Shown: positions 1 to 9,262, counted from the stretch's first letter. The stretch is DNA of 64,000 bases from Geminocystis sp. NIES-3708 (GCF_001548095.1 NZ_AP014815.1:3347656-3411655); one strand, 5' to 3'. The notes: generated from the letters alone by a model not told the origin. Made by a program: numbers and translations.

Positions 1-330
1 CCCACAGAGTTAGCAACTTATTCTTTTGCTGCAGCAGCATTAGGAGGCAGAATTTTGGGAAATGGAATGACTGACGATTTATTATGGGTGTCATTAGCTA
101 CCATGATCACTCCAAATCATCCTTTTTGTGAAAAATTTATTAAAGAGATTGCCACAGAAGCAGATTTTGTTCCTCTTTATATTGCTAGGGGAAGAGAGAA
201 TATTCATGGATGGAATTTACTCAATGCTCAACTAACTAATAATGATGTTTTATATTTGACCATGCCTGCAACAAAATTAGATCAACTTTGGCGAGTTTCT
301 AGTTCTTCCCCTTTACTGATTTCTCGTTGA
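1..330 (+). CDS. TrkA-C/RCK domain protein, 3' fragment
   Basis: The reading frame is open from base 1 to the stop at 330, so this is the C-terminal 109 residues of a longer gene that starts outside the window. The last part (FVPLYIARGRE, then NNDVLYLTMPATKLDQL) has the strand pattern of a TrkA-C/RCK_C domain: a hydrophobic strand, a short ligand loop, then a 'GDVL-like' strand and a terminal helix. The part before it (FAAAALGGRILG) resembles the end of a TrkA-N NAD-binding domain. RCK proteins gate potassium channels or transporters in response to nucleotides or ions. The family call rests on this short tail only; an ion channel or an unrelated NAD-binding protein are both possible. Confidence 0.5.
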   Translation, partial: PTELATYSFAAAALGGRILGNGMTDDLLWVSLATMITPNHPFCEKFIKEIATEADFVPLYIARGRENIHGWNLLNAQLTNNDVLYLTMPATKLDQLWRVSSSSPLLISR

Positions 331-342
331 GTCGATAGAATT

Positions 343-375
343 AGGAGTGCTAAAAAAGTTTTTTGATGAGAGTAG
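343..375 (+). repeat. 35-bp dispersed repeat, copy 1
   Basis: The core AAAAAGTTTTTT followed by a TGAGRRTAG-like tail recurs at 8918-8953 and 15382-15417. This copy starts 13 bp after the stop codon of the RCK gene and ends about 20 bp before a MITE-like repeat. The function is unknown. Confidence 0.6.
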
Positions 376-396
376 TTCAACAATGAATAAGTATTC

Positions 397-491
397 ATGG
401 AAAATTCATTGTATAGAGGCAATAGGTTTAAACCCTTTGTTATCATTGTTTTGAGAGAAATAAAATCCACAATTAATTTTACTCACTCACT
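397..491 (+). repeat. MITE-like repeat, copy 1
   Basis: This is about 95 bp with a left end GGAAAATTCATTGTATAGAGGC-like, a central AATAGGTTTAAACCC block, and a right end CACAATTAATTTTACTCAC. The left and right ends are approximate inverted repeats (AAAATTAAT core). Related copies are at 5557-5665, 21478-21580 (opposite strand) and 30256-30352. No ORF lies inside. Confidence 0.7.
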
Positions 492-703
492 TAATATACA
501 ATTGACAACCACTTCTGTCTTGATTAAATTGTTGAACTTTGAAAAATGGTAATTTTTTGCTTTTTTCCTTTGAAAGGGGAGGTTTTAAATTTTTAATGAA
601 AACATTGTTAATTATTAATTATCGATGATCAACACTTTATTTTAAAGGACTTTTTACTTATTCAGTAAACCCTTAATTAACAATTTGTTGATTAAATTAA
701 CGC

Positions 704-1354
704 TTAAGTGTTTTTTCTTTTATCTTGTTGTTTTTTGAATAAGCCACCAAATCCTAAAGCTAATCCAGTACCTAAAATAGTTAAAGGTTCGGGAACATCA
801 CGAATCGGCATTTTACCTGTGGTATAGATAGTAAAATGAGATAATCCCGGATTTGGATCGCCATTGCCTTTATAAATACCATCAGTATTCCACGTACCAT
901 TGAGAAAATTAAAATTATCAAGAACATCCAGACCTAATAAGTATGCACTATAAGAAGGTCCACCTTTCAATACTGCCATTACTCCGCTATATTTATGTGA
1001 GCCATCTCCTCCCAGATCTAAGCTCCAACCCCCTGAAGTACCACCACCAGTGACGGTTAAACCTTTATCAGTGCCATTGTCATCATCAACTTTCGCAAAT
1101 TCAGTCCAGTTATTAAGTCCAAAGATACCATCCAAATTAGAGTTAGAGTCATTTCCACTAAAAGGACCTTCACATAATATAGAAGTAGTTAAGTTAGCTG
1201 TACTACACAATACGGTTGAACTAGAGGAAATAGTTTCTTTTTCCTTTTCCTTACCCTTATCCTTATCTTTCGCTTGAGCTATTTCAGGGTATATGCCAAT
1301 CAAACTTATAAATACAGTTGACATTCCAATGGTTGCTAATAGTTTTTTGTTCAT
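704..1354 (-). CDS. PEP-CTERM sorting-signal surface protein
   Basis: This 216-residue exported protein has an N-terminal signal peptide (about residues 1-28, ending AQA). A short charged linker rich in KDK/KEK follows, then a glycine/asparagine-rich body. It ends in a cyanobacterial PEP-CTERM tail: VPEP at about 189, a hydrophobic helix with LGFGGLF, then a basic KKQQDKRK end. PEP-CTERM tails are recognised by exosortase, which cleaves at or near the PEP motif and delivers the protein to the envelope or exopolysaccharide. No exosortase is in the window. The body has no catalytic motif that I recognise, so its role is unknown. It is divergent from the glycosyltransferase gene at 1559, which could belong to the same surface-polysaccharide process (inference). 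Confidence 0.85.
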   Translation of the reverse strand: MNKKLLATIGMSTVFISLIGIYPEIAQAKDKDKGKEKEKETISSSSTVLCSTANLTTSILCEGPFSGNDSNSNLDGIFGLNNWTEFAKVDDDNGTDKGLTVTGGGTSGGWSLDLGGDGSHKYSGVMAVLKGGPSYSAYLLGLDVLDNFNFLNGTWNTDGIYKGNGDPNPGLSHFTIYTTGKMPIRDVPEPLTILGTGLALGFGGLFKKQQDKRKNT

Positions 1355-1558
1355 TTTCCTCTTTTGTCAATACTTAAGTGATTATAGCTAAGTATAAAAT
1401 ATTTTTTTTGAATTGACTACTTATTATTGTTGCTTTACATAATCTTTATATTTAACCAGAAACTTAATCAAAATATATTTACGTTTAGTTGTAAAATCTT
1501 TTCTATTATACTTAAGTAAATAATCTCAAATAAGTATTAACAAGTAAGTAAAAACTCT

Positions 1559-2782
1559 ATGAATAAAGTAAAATTGCTCAATATTTTGATCGATAATCTT
1601 TCTCTGTCTAACCTTCTTGAAGAGTTAACCAAAAATGGAGGATTTATCGTGACTCCTAATGTGGATCATTTAGTAAAACTACAGAAAGATCCTGATTTTC
1701 TTAAGGCTTATAAAATAGCTGATTATGTAGTTTGTGATAGTAAGATTTTGCAATATGTCCTTAAATTGTTAGGAAAACCGATACAAGAAAAAATTTCAGG
1801 TTCAGACTTACTACCAGCTTTTTATCATTACAATCAACACAATGAAGATATTAAAATTTTTCTCCTTGGGGGTGAAGAAGGAGTTGCACAAAAAGCTCAA
1901 CATAACATTAATCAAAAAGTAGCCAGAAAAATTGTGGTTGATGCTTTATCTCCTAGTTTTGGTTTTGAAAATAATCACAGTGAGTGTTTAACTATCATCG
2001 ATAAAATTAATCAATCTGGTGCTAATGTATTAGCTATTGGTGTTGGTGCACCGAAACAAGAAAAATGGATTGTAAAATATCGTGCTCAATTACCTAACGT
2101 GAAAGTATTTTTGCCTATCGGTGCGACTATTGATTTTGAGGCAGGATATAAACCTCGATCGCCAAAATGGATGAGTAATATGGGTTTAGAGTGGTTATAT
2201 CGTTTAATTTCTGAACCGAAAAGACTATGGAAACGTTATTTAGTTGATAGTATTCCTTTTTTGATTCATATATTGCAACATCGTTTTGACATTTATAGAC
2301 ATAATCCTATCGTAGAATTAAAATCAATGCCTTTAGGAATGGTTTTAAATCACGCTGGATTATTATCTAATGAACAATTAAATTTAGTGTCGAAAACCCA
2401 AAAAGAAAAAAACTATGAAACAAATTTAGGAAAAATTATCCAAAATTTTGGATTATTATCTCAAGAAACAATCACATTTTTTGCAGAAACATTACCGAAA
2501 ATGATTGAATTAAATCAAGTACTTCTTATGGGAGATTATTTACAAAAAGCTCATTTAATCACTACTTCACAAATTCAATATTTATGCCAAAAACAAAAAC
2601 TATTATCAACACATAAAAAACTGGGAGAGTTAATAGTAGAAGAAGGTTATATTTCTCAAAAAACTTTAGATTGGTTTATTGAATTTCAATATGTTTTAAA
2701 ATCTCAACAAGGTAACAAAAATACAACTTTCAGACAAATTTATCAGGAATTGGAGACGATACCATCATCTCTAAATCCATAA
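1559..2782 (+). CDS. WecG/TagA/CpsF (GT26) glycosyltransferase with MshEN-like helical tail
   Basis: Residues 1-245 are a GT26 glycosyltransferase, which transfers a sugar (often ManNAc or ManNAcA) from a nucleotide donor to a lipid-linked acceptor in surface-polymer synthesis. Visible signatures are TPNVDHL (32-38), the likely catalytic Asp in VVCDSK (60), LGGEEG (103-108) and GVGAPKQEKW (161-170). Family members are usually about 250 residues. This one carries about 155 extra residues with four repeats of the form LG..L...GLIS...L......Q, at about 259, 290, 324 and 355. That pattern resembles the N-terminal repeats of type II secretion/pilus ATPases (MshEN), some of which bind cyclic di-GMP. 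The GT26 call is firm; the identity of the tail is inferred from pattern alone. Confidence 0.85.
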   Translation: MNKVKLLNILIDNLSLSNLLEELTKNGGFIVTPNVDHLVKLQKDPDFLKAYKIADYVVCDSKILQYVLKLLGKPIQEKISGSDLLPAFYHYNQHNEDIKIFLLGGEEGVAQKAQHNINQKVARKIVVDALSPSFGFENNHSECLTIIDKINQSGANVLAIGVGAPKQEKWIVKYRAQLPNVKVFLPIGATIDFEAGYKPRSPKWMSNMGLEWLYRLISEPKRLWKRYLVDSIPFLIHILQHRFDIYRHNPIVELKSMPLGMVLNHAGLLSNEQLNLVSKTQKEKNYETNLGKIIQNFGLLSQETITFFAETLPKMIELNQVLLMGDYLQKAHLITTSQIQYLCQKQKLLSTHKKLGELIVEEGYISQKTLDWFIEFQYVLKSQQGNKNTTFRQIYQELETIPSSLNP

Positions 2783-2787
2783 TTTAT

Positions 2788-3981
2788 TTATTCTGGTAAT
2801 TTATACTGAGATACAATTTTTTGAGCATAATCAGGGACATGATCTGCTAGTTTTTCGGGGTAATTACGCTTAACATAAAGATAGTTGCGGGTAAAGTGAG
2901 AATCAATGGAAAAACGAGCATATTCTAATCCTTGAGGACCTATTTTTTCGATGACAACACCCATTAATTGTGCCGCCCACATGGGTAATGTTACACCTTT
3001 GTCATAGGCAGGAATACTGTTTTGTACCGCTTGTTTGCGATCGCCTTTAGAGGTTACAGGTTGAGTATCAAGTTGATCATGGACTAAATTTAACATTTCT
3101 TTGCCTGTTTCGTTACGTACCACAATCCATTGCCAACCAAAAGGCGCACCCATATAGCCCACCACTAAATCTGCTAAGGAATTTACATAATCAAAACAAG
3201 TCATGCAAGAAGGGGCAAAAACATCTTTTAATTTATTAGTTTTTAAACCAAAAAAAGGTACTTTTTCTTCGCTACCATCTTCATGTTTAAAATGCACTCG
3301 AAAATCCTGCATAAATTCATAGGCAACTACAGTATCAGGGGATTTACTGGTAGTTTCTAAAAATTTCTGTAAACCTGCACGGGTGACATTATCAACGCAA
3401 GGAGTGCCTAAAATATAGAGTTTTTCTAAACCTAATTTTTTTTCCACCGCTCGTAATGCCTGAATTTGACAACCAACGCCGATGACTAATAAGCGTTTCA
3501 TACCTGATTGCTCAATTTGTTCTAAAACCGACAAATTAGGGGATAAAGTAGGCTTATTTACCCTTGCCTTTAAAATTTCTTCTGTAGTCGTGGCAATAAT
3601 GGGTTTAGGTTGAAAACGATCATTTTCGCTACTTTGAACACATACAACTCCTTCTACTAACCCTTGAGTTAACATTTCACAGGCGATCGTACTCACAATT
3701 CCTGTCCATTGAGCGCCTTCGATGGGTTGTTTTTTTTTCGCTGACATCATCTCTTGATGGACACCAAAATAAACATCATACTCATTGTTTAAATCTCGAC
3801 TACGCCCATGGGCATCAGCTTCTAATTCGGCGATTTGTTGATGAATAAAAGCACAGGCTTCTTTGACATAATGGATATAATAGGTATCGCACAAGCCACA
3901 TTCACTACATAAATCTTTTGCAGGGCGACGACTACCGGGTTTTAAGGCTTTAGCTTTTTGATGAGAAGTAATTGCAGTCAT
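2788..3981 (-). CDS. bciB: Ferredoxin-dependent divinyl chlorophyllide a 8-vinyl reductase (BciB type)
   Basis: The 397-residue protein belongs to the coenzyme F420 hydrogenase/dehydrogenase beta-subunit family. Cyanobacterial members of this form (Slr1923 type) reduce the 8-vinyl group of divinyl chlorophyllide using ferredoxin, Fe-S clusters and flavin. Visible are an N-terminal cysteine cluster CSECGLC (24-30) and later cysteines in VGCQIQ, GTPCVDN and SCMTCFDYVN, which fit Fe-S ligands. The length agrees with the cyanobacterial family. The gene converges with the glycosyltransferase, with only 5 bp between the two stop codons. A link to chlorophyll synthesis is supported by chlL/chlN elsewhere in the window. 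The related 7-hydroxymethyl chlorophyll a reductase is the main alternative. Confidence 0.88.
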   Translation of the reverse strand: MTAITSHQKAKALKPGSRRPAKDLCSECGLCDTYYIHYVKEACAFIHQQIAELEADAHGRSRDLNNEYDVYFGVHQEMMSAKKKQPIEGAQWTGIVSTIACEMLTQGLVEGVVCVQSSENDRFQPKPIIATTTEEILKARVNKPTLSPNLSVLEQIEQSGMKRLLVIGVGCQIQALRAVEKKLGLEKLYILGTPCVDNVTRAGLQKFLETTSKSPDTVVAYEFMQDFRVHFKHEDGSEEKVPFFGLKTNKLKDVFAPSCMTCFDYVNSLADLVVGYMGAPFGWQWIVVRNETGKEMLNLVHDQLDTQPVTSKGDRKQAVQNSIPAYDKGVTLPMWAAQLMGVVIEKIGPQGLEYARFSIDSHFTRNYLYVKRNYPEKLADHVPDYAQKIVSQYKLPE

Positions 3982-4029
3982 GTTATAAATAAAATTTTAT
4001 CATTCCCTTGTAAAGAGCAATCAATTATT

Positions 4030-4056
4030 ATATTATCTGAGTTCGACATCAAATGA
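4030..4056 (-). repeat. Fragment of the 190-bp dispersed repeat
   Basis: On the minus strand this reads as a TGTCGAACTCAGATAATA-like segment. It matches the end of the two fuller repeats at 23765-23960 and 36287-36476. It lies between bciB and the response regulator gene. It is short, so chance similarity is not excluded. Confidence 0.35.
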
Positions 4057-4061
4057 GCTTA

Positions 4062-5420
4062 TTAACCGAAAACAACATCTTCTTTGATTTTATTTTTCAT
4101 GGAAGGTTCAAAAATTTCATATCTTCCCTTACCTTTGCTTTTGGCTTGATACATCGCAATATCCGCATTTTTAATGAGATCTTCTACATTTGTACTATTA
4201 ATAGAGCTTAAAACAATACCAATACTTGCATTAGTACATAATATCTTATTTTCGATACTAAAAGAAATACTCAAATCATGGTGAATACGTTGAGCAATGC
4301 GGCAAACTTCCTCAATATCAGTGACATCTTCCAATAAAATCGCAAACTCATCTCCACCAAAACGTGCTACAGTATCTATAGAACGTAGTAACTTCATCAA
4401 ACGATTTGCGACTTCAATTAATAATTTATCTCCGATTAAATGTCCGAATGTATCATTAACCATTTTAAAGCCATCAAGATCTAAAAATAAAACGGCAAAT
4501 AAATATTTTGAGTTACGATAACATCTTTCAAGAGCATCATTAAGTCTTTCTGTAAACCAAACTCGATTTGGTATGTTAGTTAATGAATCATAAAAAGCTT
4601 GACGTTTTAACTGTTCATGACTTATTCTTCTTTGAGTATCATCTCGAAATATAATTACTTTTCCTCCAAATTCTTCGATAAAATTGTTAACAGAATTCAT
4701 CTCAAGATATTCGCTAATGGAAGAAATTTGACAAGTAATAGGAATTTCTATGGCATTTTTGTTAATTAAACAAGTGACTTCTGGTATTTTTGTCTCTTCA
4801 TCAGATTTGATAATTTTCATCAAAAAAGAATCGAGACTATTTTTCGTATTATCATCAATTATATTAAAAACGGAGGAAATAGGTTGATTGAGAGCTTCTG
4901 TTGATAACCAACCAGTGATTTTTTCGGCGGCGGGATTAACAAAAGTAATAAAACCCTTTCCACTGGTGACAATAATTCCATCAGCAATGCTATTAAGAAT
5001 CATCATTAACCAACGGGTATTTTGTTTTAGTTTTTGATCGATAGAATGTTTATAAAGGGCTATTTCAACGGCGATATTTAATTCTTGTTTAGTAAAAGGT
5101 TTAATAATGTAACCGAAAGGTTGAGATATTTTTGCTCTTTCGATGGTGTTTTTATCACCATGAGCGGTTAAATAAATAATGGGAATATCTAAAATTTCGA
5201 CTATTTTTTCTGCCGCCATAATCCCATCCATTTTGCCAATTAATTTAATATCCATTAAGATTAACTGGGGTTTAATTTTTATGGCTTGTTCGATGGCTTC
5301 TTCTCCAGAATCGACCAGTAATGGTACCTCATACCCAAAATCTTCTAAAACTGATTGTAAATCTTGGGCAACAATACTTTCATCTTCAACAATTAAGATT
5401 TTTATCGTTCTATTTGTCAT
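4062..5420 (-). CDS. Response regulator with REC, PAS and GGDEF (diguanylate cyclase)
   Basis: Domains in order: receiver (about 5-125) with acidic pocket E12/D13 and phosphoacceptor D57 in LILMDIKL; a PAS domain (about 135-270, NSIADGIIVTS...NPAAEKITGW); and a GGDEF domain (about 285-440). The active-site GGDEF motif is intact at 355-359, and an RxxD product-inhibition site (RSID, 346-349) lies five residues before it. The protein should make cyclic di-GMP when phosphorylated and be feedback-inhibited. There is no EAL domain. It lies downstream of the histidine kinase at 5648 on the same strand, with a 227-bp gap holding a repeat, so a kinase-regulator pair is likely but not proved. Confidence 0.9.
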   Translation of the reverse strand: MTNRTIKILIVEDESIVAQDLQSVLEDFGYEVPLLVDSGEEAIEQAIKIKPQLILMDIKLIGKMDGIMAAEKIVEILDIPIIYLTAHGDKNTIERAKISQPFGYIIKPFTKQELNIAVEIALYKHSIDQKLKQNTRWLMMILNSIADGIIVTSGKGFITFVNPAAEKITGWLSTEALNQPISSVFNIIDDNTKNSLDSFLMKIIKSDEETKIPEVTCLINKNAIEIPITCQISSISEYLEMNSVNNFIEEFGGKVIIFRDDTQRRISHEQLKRQAFYDSLTNIPNRVWFTERLNDALERCYRNSKYLFAVLFLDLDGFKMVNDTFGHLIGDKLLIEVANRLMKLLRSIDTVARFGGDEFAILLEDVTDIEEVCRIAQRIHHDLSISFSIENKILCTNASIGIVLSSINSTNVEDLIKNADIAMYQAKSKGKGRYEIFEPSMKNKIKEDVVFG

Positions 5421-5556
5421 TAAATGATGATTCTGTTTATAGTTATCAATGATTCTTATTTCATTATAAATTATTAGATATTTAATTAAGGATTTCCATC
5501 ACATTCGTTACAAATTGATTGATAAACTCAAACCCATTGAATGACATTACCATCAT

Positions 5557-5665
5557 AAGTACTTGTGTATAGTCTATGGAAAGCAAGGATTTTAAACCCT
5601 TTTTTGCCCCATTGTTACCAAAGGCTTAGGAAAAATAAAACCCACAGTTAATTATACTCATCCAC
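5557..5665 (+). repeat. MITE-like repeat, copy 2, overlapping the kinase stop codon
   Basis: It contains TTTAAACCC, ATTGTTACCAAAGGCTTAGG and AAAATAAAACCCACAGTTAA, aligning with copy 4 at 30256. Its right end (ATTATACTCA) lies inside the 3' end of the histidine kinase gene and supplies the last codons and the stop. Confidence 0.65.
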
Positions 5666-8600
5666 TAATCGCTCTGTTTTTGGACTTCCCTTAATGCGAG
5701 TTAAAGTAATGATATATTTTGTTCCTTCTTCTCTATCTAAAATAATATTTCCTCGAAGTTGACGGACGAGATTTTTCACTAATTTTAATCCTAGTGTTGT
5801 ACTTTTTTCCCAGTCTAAATTTGGTGGTAAACCTTTTCCATTATCAGCAATAGTTAATACTAAATTTTCTTGATCATCTGCTGTAATTACAATTAATAAT
5901 TTTCCTTTTTCATTTTCATTGAAAGCATATTTAAGTACATTAGAAATTAATTCATTAATGATTAAACCACAAGGTACAGCAGAATCTATATCTAAAAAGA
6001 AATTTTTTTCCACTTTTACTTTCATTTCAATGGATAAAGTATTTATTTGATAGGTGGAAAATAAAACATTAATCAATTCTTTGAGATATTCAGATAAGTT
6101 AATTTCTGAAAGATTATCAGATTGATAAAGATGCTCATGAATTAATGCCATAGATTGAATTCTACTTTGACTTTCTTGAAGTTTCATCGCTGTAGAAGGA
6201 TCATTAATTGAACGACTTTGAAGATTTAATAAACTATGAATTATTTGTAAATTATTTTTAACTCGGTGATGTATTTCTTTTAATAAAACTTCTTTTTCTT
6301 TTAATGATGCTTCGATTTTTTGTTCAATTAATTTTAATTCTGTTACATTGCGAATGCTTACAACTATACCTGATATACTTTTATCTGCTTCAAAACAGGG
6401 AGAATAAGTGACACTTAAATATTGTGGATTTTGTTGATCCCGATTATCCCACATTTCATATTGAACTATTTCACCAGATAGAGATAATTCTACTTTAGGT
6501 TTAATGATATTCACAAAAGCTTCTGGATCTAAAATTTCTGCAATATGATGATTAATAATTTCCGAATAAGATTTGTTATGTAAATCTAAATATCTGGGAT
6601 TAACTACCTTATAAATGTAATCTCGACTCACTAAAGCGATAGCATCATTACTGACAGATACAATACGTTCATATTGCTGTAAAATCTGTTCTGATTTTAG
6701 ACGCTCAGTAATATCTCTTGCGGCGGAATAAACTAGATTATTAACACGAATAGATCTCCACTCAATATAACGGTAAGATCCATCACGACAACGATAACGA
6801 TTAACAAAATTGTCAATTTTCTCCTGATCATTTTTTAAAACTGAGATTATTTCATTAGTTTTTTCTAAATCTTCTGGATGAATATAGTCTAAAAATTTTG
6901 CCCCTTCTAATTCTTTAATGGAATAGCCAAGAGTTTTTTCCCACTGACGATTGAGTCTTACAAAATAACCGTCTAAATTGGCGATAGATAATAAATCAAT
7001 GGCTACATAAAAAAAGCGATTTAACTCTTGTGTTTTTAACCTTAAGGAGATTTCTGTTCGTTTTTGTTCTGTAATATCATAAGCGATCGCCCAAAAACTT
7101 TGAGCTATATTGTTTTCATTAAATACAGGAAAAAGAACACTACGAAATATTTTCATTTGATTATTAATAATCACTTCATCTTCTATATCTAATGTTCGAG
7201 GATTATTTTTTAAAGATTGAAGTCTAGCTCTAAAAATCTTACATACATATTCGGGAAACAAATCTTCAAAGGTTTTGCCAATAATTTTTTCTGAAGGTAG
7301 ATTAACTTTATTGCTAAAAGCTTTGTTAACATCTAAATAACAACCATCTTCATCGAATAAACTAATAGATAACGGTGCATTATCAAGGAGAGATTGCAAT
7401 TGTTTATTCAGTTGTTGAATTTGAATCTGTGCTTGTTTTTGCTCCTGAATATCTCTCCCCACAGATTGAAACTCTATAAAATTATTTTCTTCGTCAAAAA
7501 TTGCCCTATTTATCCATTCCATCCAACGAATTTCACCTTTAACTATTGCACGATGCTCAATAATCGCAACAGGATTTTTTAAAGATAAAGAATCAAGCAT
7601 TTGCTCTATTTTTTCTAAATCTTTTGGATAAATCACAGGATGAAATTTAGAGCCGATTATATTTTCTTTATCAATGTCATAATATTTACAGTAGGCTTGA
7701 TTAACAAATAATATTGTACCATCAGGTAAAAAACGACAGATTAATTCTGTTTGATCTTCAATAATGGCTAAATATTGCGCTTTTCTTTTTTTTAAAATAA
7801 TTTCTACTTCTTCCCGTTTAGCAATTTCTTCTTCCAATTGTTGATTTAATTTTTCTAAAAATTCTTTTTTTTCAGTTAATTGTTGCCATTGTTGTTTTAA
7901 TATATGTTCTACCCATTTACGTCTAACATCAATTCCATCTAAAACATAAGCATTTTTCCATACAATAATAGAAAAAGTGATTATATAACTAATTCCTAAA
8001 AGATTAAATCCCATAGCAATAGTGTAAAAATTTTGTTCATAACCAATGAGAATTAATTTACACAGCACAGGAGACAATATGATAATGATAGGTAATAAAC
8101 TTCTAGCAATCTCACCTCCTACCGTATCATTACTAATAACCTTCATTAGCCCTCGTTGAGGATGTCGAAAAAGAAAACTGATACTTAACATCATCAAATT
8201 TAATGAAGTATGCAATGCCATATCAGTATAAGATTCTATATTATTAAAATAAGCATCGTAATCGATTAAACCTAAAAACGCTAATAATGCAATAAAAAAA
8301 ACAACTAAAGAAAAAAGTTCACACAAAAAATAAAAAGAAAGATTGAGATTGAAAAATAATTGAATGAAGGCTAATACGACAAAACAAAAGGCAGTATTCA
8401 ACCCCATCCTTCCTCTTACTGCTTTTGTCGCCTGTATACCGCCGCTATCGTAAAATATATCTTTTATAAATAACTCATCAATACCAAAATTTAAGTTAAA
8501 TAAATATTCAATTATAGTTAACGTGGCAATAATTATTACAATCACTATCAACACATTTATGATGGATTTTATGATCCTAAGTTGCCATAATGAAAAGCTA

Positions 8601-8848
8601 TTATGTAATCGATTGTGAGTAAAGTATTGATAAGATAATAAACTAGAAGTACTTAAAAAAATAAAACACAAAGCCGTATTAACTTTCATCGTAGCTAATT
8701 CGGAGTGAATTCTCGTCAATAAATCCACATGAAAAATCCATCCCATTATCACCAATATAGAGATAAAACTCGTCAAAGCAGGGAAAAAAAGACTGTACTT
8801 AATTAAAGTTGTTTGAAATTGTTGAGAATTAAAACTAGAATCTTTCAT
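5648..8848 (-). CDS. Membrane-bound multi-PAS sensor histidine kinase (HisKA_2 type)
   Basis: This is a 1066-residue kinase. Residues about 15-305 hold roughly eight hydrophobic helices forming a MASE-like membrane sensor. A coiled coil (about 310-360) and about four PAS domains (360-480, 490-605, 615-735, 740-850) follow. The catalytic core is a HisKA_2 dimerisation domain with HHRVKNNLQ (His 860/861 the likely phosphoacceptor) and an HATPase with NELISNVLKYAF (N box) and IADNGKGLP (G1). HisKA_2 kinases often sense light, redox or stress, and the PAS domains here show no cysteine-based LOV motif that I can identify. The REC-PAS-GGDEF gene follows downstream. The final residues (EYN) and the stop fall within a dispersed repeat. 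Confidence 0.9.
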   Translation of the reverse strand: MKDSSFNSQQFQTTLIKYSLFFPALTSFISILVIMGWIFHVDLLTRIHSELATMKVNTALCFIFLSTSSLLSYQYFTHNRLHNSFSLWQLRIIKSIINVLIVIVIIIATLTIIEYLFNLNFGIDELFIKDIFYDSGGIQATKAVRGRMGLNTAFCFVVLAFIQLFFNLNLSFYFLCELFSLVVFFIALLAFLGLIDYDAYFNNIESYTDMALHTSLNLMMLSISFLFRHPQRGLMKVISNDTVGGEIARSLLPIIIILSPVLCKLILIGYEQNFYTIAMGFNLLGISYIITFSIIVWKNAYVLDGIDVRRKWVEHILKQQWQQLTEKKEFLEKLNQQLEEEIAKREEVEIILKKRKAQYLAIIEDQTELICRFLPDGTILFVNQAYCKYYDIDKENIIGSKFHPVIYPKDLEKIEQMLDSLSLKNPVAIIEHRAIVKGEIRWMEWINRAIFDEENNFIEFQSVGRDIQEQKQAQIQIQQLNKQLQSLLDNAPLSISLFDEDGCYLDVNKAFSNKVNLPSEKIIGKTFEDLFPEYVCKIFRARLQSLKNNPRTLDIEDEVIINNQMKIFRSVLFPVFNENNIAQSFWAIAYDITEQKRTEISLRLKTQELNRFFYVAIDLLSIANLDGYFVRLNRQWEKTLGYSIKELEGAKFLDYIHPEDLEKTNEIISVLKNDQEKIDNFVNRYRCRDGSYRYIEWRSIRVNNLVYSAARDITERLKSEQILQQYERIVSVSNDAIALVSRDYIYKVVNPRYLDLHNKSYSEIINHHIAEILDPEAFVNIIKPKVELSLSGEIVQYEMWDNRDQQNPQYLSVTYSPCFEADKSISGIVVSIRNVTELKLIEQKIEASLKEKEVLLKEIHHRVKNNLQIIHSLLNLQSRSINDPSTAMKLQESQSRIQSMALIHEHLYQSDNLSEINLSEYLKELINVLFSTYQINTLSIEMKVKVEKNFFLDIDSAVPCGLIINELISNVLKYAFNENEKGKLLIVITADDQENLVLTIADNGKGLPPNLDWEKSTTLGLKLVKNLVRQLRGNIILDREEGTKYIITLTRIKGSPKTERLVDEYN

Positions 8849-8917
8849 ATGAAAAAGCCAACAACTATTGAAACCAACTATTTACATCTTAAGAAAAAAA
8901 CTTAAAAAATTATTAAT

Positions 8918-8953
8918 TAGAGTGTAATGAAAAAGTTTTTTGGTGAGGGTAGG
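8918..8953 (+). repeat. 35-bp dispersed repeat, copy 2
   Basis: This copy of the AAAAAGTTTTTTGGTGAGGG repeat lies in the 258-bp gap between the kinase start and tRNA-Gly. The gap shows no other feature. Confidence 0.6.
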
Positions 8954-9105
8954 CAATGGTGAGAGTAAAAGAATTAAATTTAATAAATAATTATCAAAAA
9001 CCGCTTTTTATAAAATTTGAGTCAATCCTCTACTCTTCTTTTACTACATAATTCTCATCTTAAAATATTTATTGAAAGTTAAATTAATTAACAACAGTAA
9101 AATTA

Positions 9106-9176
9106 AGCGGGTGGGGGGAATCGAACCCCCATCATTAGCTTGGAAGGCTAAGGTTTTACCACTAAACTACACCCGC
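9106..9176 (-). tRNA. tRNA-Gly (anticodon TCC)
   Basis: On the minus strand the gene reads GCGGGTGTAGTTTAGTGGT at the 5' end. The acceptor stem GCGGGTG pairs with CACCCGC, the anticodon stem TTAGC/GCTAA encloses the loop CTTCCAA, and the T arm carries GGTTCGATTCC. Anticodon TCC reads GGA glycine codons. The discriminator base is T, normal for Gly, and the 3' CCA is not encoded. Length is 71 nt. Confidence 0.95.
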
Positions 9177-9262
9177 AGGTTTATTTAAAACACATTCACA
9201 ATTATAACAACAGGTTTAAAATTTGGCAAGGTTAATTAAAAAATAATTTCGACTAGAACAAA

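Larger units (their letters stand above)
331..703. other. Intergenic region with two repeat modules
   Basis: No convincing gene is seen between the RCK fragment and the convergent PEP-CTERM gene. The stretch holds one copy of a 35-bp repeat (343-375) and one MITE-like repeat (397-491), described separately. The remainder is AT-rich and shows nothing else I can support. Confidence 0.7.

Noticed and set aside
282-470. Minus-strand 62-codon ORF after the RCK gene
   Set aside because: It runs through two dispersed repeats and into the RCK coding end; no conserved features.
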